From: Gammaproteobacteria bacterium | GTDB taxonomy: Bacteria; Pseudomonadota; Gammaproteobacteria; SZUA-152 | Direction of reading: 5' to 3' | Assembly (NCBI GenBank): GCA_030613605.1 | Contig: JAUWLO010000135.1 | Location: 1-5,429 of the forward strand | Length of the DNA: 5,429 nucleotides | Notes under the pieces: generated by a model | What the model was told of the DNA's origin: nothing | Database searches by the model: none | The model's input: only the letters and a program-made list of their open reading frames with translations | Translations under genes and position numbers: made by a program | Shown here: positions 1 through 4,377 of the stretch, piece after piece | Numbering within the stretch: the stretch's first letter is position 1 | How the letters are laid out: the number at the start of each line of letters is the position of its first letter

Positions 1-2
1 GC

Positions 3-587
3 TCACAGGCAGTCCTCTTCTTTGAGTGGGGCGCGCAATTTCTTTACCGCATAGCGTAGACGACTCTTGGTGGTTTCGTGGGTGCTTGCGGTGATTTCTG
101 CAATCTCTTCCAGTGAGTGAAAACCTTCCTGGCGAAGTACAAACACATTTCGTTGATCAGTCGGCAAGGCCTGCACCAGTTTTTGCAATAGCTCAATACA
201 CTTGTCGATGAAATGCTGTTTGTCCGGGCTTGCCTCATTGCCGGGTAGTTCATCTGTTTGGTTGTTATTAGAGCTGTTATCCGCGTTGACTAAACGCACT
301 GCATTTTTTCGAAAGTGATCAATTGCGCGGTTGTGTGCAAGGGTGTACAGATACGTCGAGAACTTTGCGCTAACTGTGTACTGCTTGCGCGACGTTATCA
401 CGCTGAACCAGACTTCCTGGAAGATTTCTTCAGCTGTTGGTTGATGATTGCCTGTCTGCCGAAGCACGTAACGATACAAAGGTGCACGATGCCGTTCATA
501 CAGGATTTCAAACGATGTTACATCGCCGCCTGCGTAGTCCACCATTAGCTGTTCGTCTGGCACATCCACGGAATGACTATACAACAT
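3..587 (-). CDS. ECF-type (sigma-70 family) RNA polymerase sigma factor
   Basis: This 194-residue protein has the two-domain layout of extracytoplasmic-function sigma factors, which direct core RNA polymerase to a small set of promoters. Sigma region 2 spans about residues 25-95. It includes the core-binding and -10-recognition helices, with AEEIFQEVW at 52-60 and FSTYLYTLAHNRAIDHFRK at 76-94. A polar, Asn-rich linker (about 100-123) follows. Region 4 spans about 131-187, with ALPTDQRNVFVLR at 140-152 and a helix-turn-helix at about 158-184 (SLEEIAEITASTHETTKSRL). There is no region 1 or 3, as expected for the group. It lies 112 bases downstream of the VWA lipoprotein gene on the same strand, separated by a terminator. 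The start is uncertain: AGGAG lies 15 bases before the ATG, while a nearer AGGA is 2 bases before the ATG and 5 before the TTG second codon. The family call is secure; the target promoters and inducing signal are unknown. Confidence 0.93.
   Translation of the reverse strand: MLYSHSVDVPDEQLMVDYAGGDVTSFEILYERHRAPLYRYVLRQTGNHQPTAEEIFQEVWFSVITSRKQYTVSAKFSTYLYTLAHNRAIDHFRKNAVRLVNADNSSNNNQTDELPGNEASPDKQHFIDKCIELLQKLVQALPTDQRNVFVLRQEGFHSLEEIAEITASTHETTKSRLRYAVKKLRAPLKEEDCL
13..18 (-). promoter_or_regulatory. Ribosome binding site for a probable gene starting at the left edge
   Basis: On the minus strand AGAGGA is followed by a six-base spacer and then GTG at 6-4. This GTG overlaps the sigma factor stop codon (TGA at 5-3) as GTGA. 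The spacing and overlap are typical of translational coupling. Only two codons (GTG AGC) of the putative gene are inside the window, so its product cannot be read. An anti-sigma factor would be a natural partner, but that is inference. Confidence 0.4.
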
Positions 588-612
588 GTTCCTGGCAATA
601 TGCTCCTAATAA

Positions 613-640
613 AATGTACCGAATAACGTATGTTGAACAA
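613..640 (-). promoter_or_regulatory. Possible sigma-70-like promoter for the sigma factor gene
   Basis: On the minus strand TTGTTC (640-635) is followed by a 16-base spacer and TACATT (618-613). The hexamers match the consensus at three and four of six positions. The site lies between the upstream terminator and the sigma start, which is where a separate promoter would be needed. The match is weak, and an autoregulated ECF promoter with different elements is equally possible. Confidence 0.25.
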
Positions 641-685
641 AAAATCCCGCGGTCAGTGTCAGCGTTATGAACAACGACCGCGGGA
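639..685 (-). terminator. Rho-independent terminator after the VWA lipoprotein gene
   Basis: A perfect 10-base inverted repeat pairs TCCCGCGGTC (645-654) with GACCGCGGGA (676-685) around a 21-base loop. Read on the minus strand, the stem is followed directly by six T residues (644-639). The plus-strand flank has no comparable T run, so the signal is oriented for the VWA gene, whose stop codon is 15 bases upstream. The loop contains a small dyad (GTT/AAC around GTTCAT) that could fold as a secondary hairpin. Confidence 0.82.
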
Positions 686-699
686 GTTACTTTTATCGC

Positions 700-2610
700 T
701 TAATCCCTAATCTTTTTAGAGTTACCTGGACTCAAGCTGCTAGCCAGATTAACCAGTTGCACAAACTCCGAGCGATAACCGAAGGGGTCCGGTCCCCGAG
801 ATTTGCGCGCCAGGTTCAACACATCCGTGTAGGTAAAGGACTCGGTATAGGTGCCGCCCTTCAACAGCTGTCCAAAACCGGCCACACTGGCGGCGAACTG
901 GAAGTCTGTACTGGTGTTGTTCAATGAGGACTTAATATCCCGCACATACAGAGGCTGCTCGATCAGCGTGCTCTTTGGCTGGCCGGGTTTCTTGTAGCGC
1001 AGGCGCAGAAAGGCCAGTTCTTTGGTATTGCGCAAGATGCCGTACGATACTGCCTCGTCACGTTTTCCATTGGAGGCGCCATAGCGAAGAGGGTCAATCA
1101 GTCCTTTGTTATTAGTTAGAGTGATTTCGTACAGAGCCGTCACCGTATGGCCGGCACCTATATCGCCGGCATCAACTTTGTCGTTATTAAAGTCTTCGCG
1201 TTTCAGTGCCCGGTTTTCGTAACCAATTAGACGATATTCAGATACTGCGGCAGGATTGAATTCAATCTGAATTTTGGTGTCGCCCGCAATGGTTTGCATG
1301 GTGGATGACATCTGGTCGACCAGCACTTTTTGGGCTTCCTGCAAACTATCAATGTAATAGTTTGCGCCGTTACCGTGATCGGCCAGTTGTTCCGCCAGGT
1401 GATCGTTATAGTTGCCACTGCCAAATCCCAGTGTGGTTAAGGTGACGCCACTTTTGCGTTTTTCTTCTACCAGGGACTTCAACGATTCGAAGTTGGTGGT
1501 GCCGACATTAAAATCACCATCGGTGGCCAGCAAGATGCGGTTAACGCCACCTTTGATAAAGGATTGCTCCGCCATGCGATAAGCGAGACGAATACCGGCA
1601 CCACCATTGGTGCTACCACCGGCCCGCAATCTTTCTAATGCATTTATGATGGTCGCTGTTTCATTGCCGGGTGTTGGTTCCAGCACAACACCGCTGGCAC
1701 CGGCATACACCACCATGGAAACACGATCTCTTGAACTGAGCTGACGGGTTAACATGATGAGTGATTTTTTTAACAAACCCAGTTTGTTTTTTGAATGCAT
1801 GCTGCCGGAGACATCTATCAGAAACACCAGGTTTGCTGCCTTGAGTTCGTGCTTTGGCACTTCATAACCCTTAATACCGATTCGCAACAAATGGCGGTCA
1901 GCTGCCCACGGCGATGGCGCCATTTCCGTGGTGACCGAAAAAGGCGTTTCTTTGGAACGCGGTACCGGGTACTGGTATGAAAAATAATTAATCATTTCTT
2001 CCACTCTCACGGCATCATGAACAGGCAGCCTGCCTTCACGCAGCATCCGACGAATATTGGTATAGGATCCCGTGTCCACATCTATGCTAAAGGTTGATAC
2101 CGGGTGGTCTGCAGCACGCTTAACCGGGTTGTCACTGAAGTGGGCGTAGTTTTCCCGGTCTAGCGGTTCAACCGCAATACGGATATTCATTGGCGTGCTG
2201 GCTGAATAGTAGTCGGACATGCCTGGTGACATATATTTGTGTCGTTGCTTTTTCTCTGCTGTGACTCTGGCCGCCATCACCGCTTGCGGCATCACTTGCA
2301 AGGCTCCAGGATGATGAACAGAGGCATCCTGTTCTTCCGCTGTTTTCCCCACTGTGCCTTTTGATTTAACGATGGTTGACGTAACCAGGTGATCAAACTG
2401 TGCCGGGGTATTGGCGAGTCGCTCCTGGTCAGGCCTGGTTTTAACGCTGTCTTTAACACTGGCTTTAACAGCAGGCTGGCCCGAATTGTTGATTTGTTTG
2501 TTCGGAGTCGGATCTAATAATACGACCGACTCTGTTTTTTGGGGCGTCTCGCAGGCAATCAGGGCCATGGACACCATAGTGAATATCAGGGTTTTTGCTG
2601 GGTGTTTCAT
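700..2610 (-). CDS. VWA domain lipoprotein, YfbK/DUF3520 type
   Basis: This 636-residue protein starts with a lipoprotein signal peptide: Lys3 and Lys6, a hydrophobic core, then the lipobox LIAC with Cys20 as the predicted lipidated residue. Glu at +2 does not match the Asp inner-membrane retention signal, so the outer membrane is likely. Residues 21-150 are polar and probably disordered. About 156-250 resembles the conserved N-terminal domain found next to VWA in YfbK-like proteins (STFSIDVDTGSYTNIRRML at 172-190). The VWA domain covers about 260-422 and has a complete MIDAS metal site: D266-x-S268-x-S270, T334 and D364. About 445-625 fits the C-terminal DUF3520 region. The family commonly binds protein ligands through a divalent cation; no enzymatic function is known to me. 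A well-spaced AAGGAG supports the start. The gene is read before the sigma gene and diverges from lptE. I infer a cell-envelope sensing or scaffolding role linked to the sigma factor. Confidence 0.93.
   Translation of the reverse strand: MKHPAKTLIFTMVSMALIACETPQKTESVVLLDPTPNKQINNSGQPAVKASVKDSVKTRPDQERLANTPAQFDHLVTSTIVKSKGTVGKTAEEQDASVHHPGALQVMPQAVMAARVTAEKKQRHKYMSPGMSDYYSASTPMNIRIAVEPLDRENYAHFSDNPVKRAADHPVSTFSIDVDTGSYTNIRRMLREGRLPVHDAVRVEEMINYFSYQYPVPRSKETPFSVTTEMAPSPWAADRHLLRIGIKGYEVPKHELKAANLVFLIDVSGSMHSKNKLGLLKKSLIMLTRQLSSRDRVSMVVYAGASGVVLEPTPGNETATIINALERLRAGGSTNGGAGIRLAYRMAEQSFIKGGVNRILLATDGDFNVGTTNFESLKSLVEEKRKSGVTLTTLGFGSGNYNDHLAEQLADHGNGANYYIDSLQEAQKVLVDQMSSTMQTIAGDTKIQIEFNPAAVSEYRLIGYENRALKREDFNNDKVDAGDIGAGHTVTALYEITLTNNKGLIDPLRYGASNGKRDEAVSYGILRNTKELAFLRLRYKKPGQPKSTLIEQPLYVRDIKSSLNNTSTDFQFAASVAGFGQLLKGGTYTESFTYTDVLNLARKSRGPDPFGYRSEFVQLVNLASSLSPGNSKKIRD
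2440..2475 (-). repeat. Three-copy 12-base tandem microrepeat inside the VWA gene
   Basis: TTTAAC recurs at 2440, 2452 and 2464 with an exact 12-base period and partly conserved bases between. On the coding strand it gives the four-residue units AVKA, SVKD and SVKT (residues 47-58) in the disordered segment after the lipid anchor. It is probably a replication-slippage expansion that lengthens a flexible linker. Confidence 0.6.
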
Positions 2611-2618
2611 TGTTACTT

Positions 2619-2624
2619 CTCCTT
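2619..2624 (-). promoter_or_regulatory. Ribosome binding site of the VWA lipoprotein gene
   Basis: AAGGAG on the minus strand lies eight bases before the ATG at 2610-2608. It is a near-perfect Shine-Dalgarno sequence at good spacing and fixes the start that yields the lipoprotein signal peptide. Confidence 0.82.
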
Positions 2625-2711
2625 GTTTTTATTACTGACAGGGGTGTGAGCGCAGGAGAATCGAAAAAGGGTTAAATTGACGAAAAAATTTTCACATTGG
2701 CAGCCCACTAG

Positions 2712-2738
2712 CTGAAAAGCACCCGAACCACGTACAAT
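2712..2738 (+). promoter_or_regulatory. Candidate lptE promoter giving a leaderless transcript
   Basis: TACAAT at 2733-2738 matches the -10 consensus at five of six positions. CTGAAA at 2712-2717 matches the -35 consensus at four of six, with a shortish 15-base spacer. The -10 ends six bases before the lptE ATG, so transcription would begin at or next to the start codon. The absence of a Shine-Dalgarno sequence before lptE fits this. Confidence 0.35.
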
Positions 2739-2744
2739 CCCCCA

Positions 2745-3332
2745 ATGCGTCATTTATTAGTATTCATGCTTCTGCTCCTCACCAGCTGTGGGTTTCACCT
2801 GCGTGGTTCCGTGGCATTGCCGCCTGCGTTATCTGAAATTGCAGTAAAGGATGTTTCTCTTAACTCGGATATAGCCCCCGAATTACGCCAGGCGCTGGAA
2901 AATGCGGGTGTTCGGGTGAGTGATTCGGCTGCAATGGTGTTGCAGCTAAGGGCAGAAAAGTACGATAAGCGGGTATTGTCGGTGGATTCGGTTGGTCGAG
3001 CCCTGGAATACGGTTTGAGCTATAGCGTGAGATTTTCCCTGAAGGATGAAAAAGGAGCCATGTGGATACCCGAAGAGCCCGTTACCCAGACCCGCGATTT
3101 GCGGTTTGATTCAACCGCGGTGTTGGGGTCGGCAAACGAGGAAACACAGTTAAACACCGAGATGCGCCGTGATGCAATGTTTCAAATTTTGCGTCAGTTA
3201 CAATATGCAAAAGAGCCTGAGCAATCCCCTCACCCCAGCACTCTCGACTCTGGTTCCGAACTTCGTTCTACCTCCTCCATCCCTGGAGTCGTCTCGGAGG
3301 GAAAGGGAGTCAACAGGGTAGAGCCAAAATGA
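2745..3332 (+). CDS. lptE: LPS-assembly lipoprotein LptE (RlpB)
   Basis: LptE is the outer-membrane lipoprotein that plugs the LptD barrel and helps insert lipopolysaccharide into the outer leaflet. The protein has 195 residues, close to the E. coli protein (193). It begins with a short signal peptide and the lipobox LTSC, giving Cys15 as the lipidated residue. This is followed at once by the family hallmark CGFHLRG (15-21). The conserved C-terminal part of the fold is recognisable in RDLRFDSTAVLGSANEETQ and the following helix with MRRDAMFQILRQL. From about residue 160 the protein is a Ser/Pro/Gly-rich tail that looks disordered and is encoded by palindrome-like DNA. The ATG at 2745 lacks a Shine-Dalgarno sequence, but the next in-frame ATG (2766) would destroy the signal peptide. 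Its TGA overlaps the holA start as ATGA, so the two are probably co-translated. leuS, a frequent upstream neighbour, is absent. Confidence 0.93.
   Translation: MRHLLVFMLLLLTSCGFHLRGSVALPPALSEIAVKDVSLNSDIAPELRQALENAGVRVSDSAAMVLQLRAEKYDKRVLSVDSVGRALEYGLSYSVRFSLKDEKGAMWIPEEPVTQTRDLRFDSTAVLGSANEETQLNTEMRRDAMFQILRQLQYAKEPEQSPHPSTLDSGSELRSTSSIPGVVSEGKGVNRVEPK
3222..3311 (+). repeat. Degenerate REP-like palindromic element encoding the LptE tail
   Basis: The stretch opens with TCCCCTCACCCCAGC and closes with GGAGGGAAAGGGAGTC. These resemble the two ends of a palindromic repeat I recall as common in intergenic DNA of many proteobacteria. An internal inverted repeat, CGACTC (3245-3250) with GAGTCG (3286-3291), flanks a 35-base loop. 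It lies wholly inside the lptE frame and codes for the Ser/Pro-rich tail. The family assignment rests on memory of the end motifs; only the short inverted repeat is directly demonstrable. Confidence 0.3.
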
Positions 3333-4348
3333 AGCTTTATCCTGATAAATTAAATGCGCACCTAAAGGGTGATTTGTTGCCCATTTATTTTTTCAGTGGC
3401 GACGAGCCGCTGCAACTGGGTGAGGCTGCCGATGCCGTGCGTCGTGTTGCTCGCGAGCAGGGTTATACCGAGCGCGAGGTGATGCATGCGGAAAGAGGGT
3501 TTGACTGGAACGAACTGTCAGCGGCCAGCAATGCCATGTCGCTGTTCGCCGAAAGGAGGGTCATCGATCTGCGCCTGCCTTCGGGCAAACCGGGAAAGGA
3601 TGGTGGCGCGGCTCTGGTGGAATATGCCGAACGACCACCAGACGACACGGTACTACTGATCTCCAGTAGCAAAGTGGACAAGCGCTCGCAATCAGCCAAA
3701 TGGTATAAGGCGCTGGATAAGGTGGGTGCGACCTTGCAGGTGTGGCCAGTGGAGGCCAATGACATGCCTAAATGGCTGGATCAGCGGCTGCGATCTCGCG
3801 GTCTGCAACCGGAACGGGATGCCGCACGGCTGATCGCCGAACGGGTGGAAGGCAATCTGCTGGCGGCAGCACAGGAAGTGGATAAGCTGCTGTTACTCAA
3901 TGGTGAAGGCCAATTGTCTACGGAACAGGTGGAGGCAGCGGTGGCCGACAGTGCCCGTTTTGATGTGTTCGGGCTGGTAGATGCGGCCCTGGTTGGTGAT
4001 GTTTCCCGACTGACCCGTATGCTGGATGGCCTGCGTGGTGAGGGGGTGGAGCCCATATTGGTGCTGTGGGCGCTGACCCGTGAGATTCGCAGCCTTGCCG
4101 ATATGGCGGCGCAGGTCGAGGGTGGTAAAGGCATTGATGGTGCATTGTCGCGGGTATGGGGCAAGCGTAAGGGGCCGGTGAAGGCCGGTCTGCAACGGCA
4201 TAATCGGGTGCGCTGGCAGCAGATGTTGCGCCGTGCCGCACGGCTGGATCGTGTTATTAAAGGTGCAGCGGTGGGCAATGCCTGGGATGAGTTGTTACAA
4301 TTGAGCCTGATGATGGCTGGCGTGAGACTATTTAGAGCAACAGGCTAA
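3329..4348 (+). CDS. holA: DNA polymerase III subunit delta
   Basis: Delta is the wrench subunit of the clamp loader: it opens the beta sliding clamp so that it can be loaded on primed DNA. At 339 residues the protein is about the length of the E. coli delta (343). The N-terminal AAA+-like domain has the family signature PIYFFSGDEPLQLGEAADAVR (18-38). The conserved segment AMSLFAERRVIDLRLPSGKPG follows at about 68-88, in the region that in E. coli delta contains the clamp-contacting Leu-Phe pair (LF within MSLFA). The C-terminal half is the helical collar domain, with NLLAAAQEVDKLLLL, DSARFDVFGLVDAAL and WALTREIRSLADM. As expected for delta, there is no Walker A motif. It overlaps lptE by four bases, and AGGG lies 10 bases before the ATG. 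It is the most GC-rich gene in the window. Confidence 0.95.
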   Translation: MKLYPDKLNAHLKGDLLPIYFFSGDEPLQLGEAADAVRRVAREQGYTEREVMHAERGFDWNELSAASNAMSLFAERRVIDLRLPSGKPGKDGGAALVEYAERPPDDTVLLISSSKVDKRSQSAKWYKALDKVGATLQVWPVEANDMPKWLDQRLRSRGLQPERDAARLIAERVEGNLLAAAQEVDKLLLLNGEGQLSTEQVEAAVADSARFDVFGLVDAALVGDVSRLTRMLDGLRGEGVEPILVLWALTREIRSLADMAAQVEGGKGIDGALSRVWGKRKGPVKAGLQRHNRVRWQQMLRRAARLDRVIKGAAVGNAWDELLQLSLMMAGVRLFRATG

Positions 4349-4349
4349 G

Positions 4350-4366
4350 GGCCTCTTTGTCAGGCC
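4350..4366 (+). repeat. Small inverted repeat in the holA-proA gap
   Basis: GGCCT (4350-4354) can pair with AGGCC (4362-4366) across a seven-base loop in the 29-base gap. No U-run follows, so it is not an intrinsic terminator. It ends immediately before the AAAGG proposed as the proA ribosome binding site, so it could modestly tune translation. The stem is short and may be chance. Confidence 0.25.
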
Positions 4367-4377
4367 AAAGGCTTCTC

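Larger units (their letters stand above)
2611..2744. other. Divergent intergenic region between the VWA gene and lptE
   Basis: These 134 bases must hold the promoters for both directions. Visible elements are the VWA ribosome binding site, an A/T-rich partial dyad at 2682-2694 (GAAAAAATTTTC core, likely intrinsically bent) and a TACAAT hexamer at 2733-2738 facing lptE. I found no convincing sigma-70 promoter for the VWA gene. That would be consistent with transcription by an alternative sigma factor such as the neighbouring ECF protein, but it is not evidence for it. No coding remnant of leuS was recognised here. Confidence 0.6.

Noticed and set aside
315..670. Two plus-strand open frames of 77 codons opposite the sigma gene
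   Set aside because: Both are antisense to a clear ECF sigma factor and show no protein-like conservation pattern.
645..685. Perfect inverted repeat considered as an operator, attachment site or transposon end
   Set aside because: The six T residues directly following the stem on the minus strand, and its position just after a stop codon, are fully explained by an intrinsic terminator. No transposase or integrase is present.
667..927. Plus-strand open frame of 86 codons starting inside the terminator
   Set aside because: It starts in the terminator stem-loop and runs antisense to the conserved C-terminal part of the VWA protein. No Shine-Dalgarno sequence or recognisable domain.
700..2610. 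VWA gene as part of a MoxR-VWA chaperone or a Bat-type operon
   Set aside because: No MoxR AAA+ ATPase or companion Bat gene is in the window, and the protein is a lipoprotein with the YfbK/DUF3520 layout rather than a membrane-helix Bat protein.
3781..4278. Long minus-strand open frame (165 codons), with further overlapping ones at 3893-4201 and 3918-4241, opposite holA
   Set aside because: All lie inside a confidently identified GC-rich gene. Their translations are Ser/Arg/Pro/Ala-rich with no domain-like pattern, as expected for antisense shadows of GC-rich coding DNA.
4350..4377. holA-proA gap considered as a terminator or proline attenuator
   Set aside because: The stem is only five pairs with no U-run, and there is no proline-rich leader peptide, so neither is supported.
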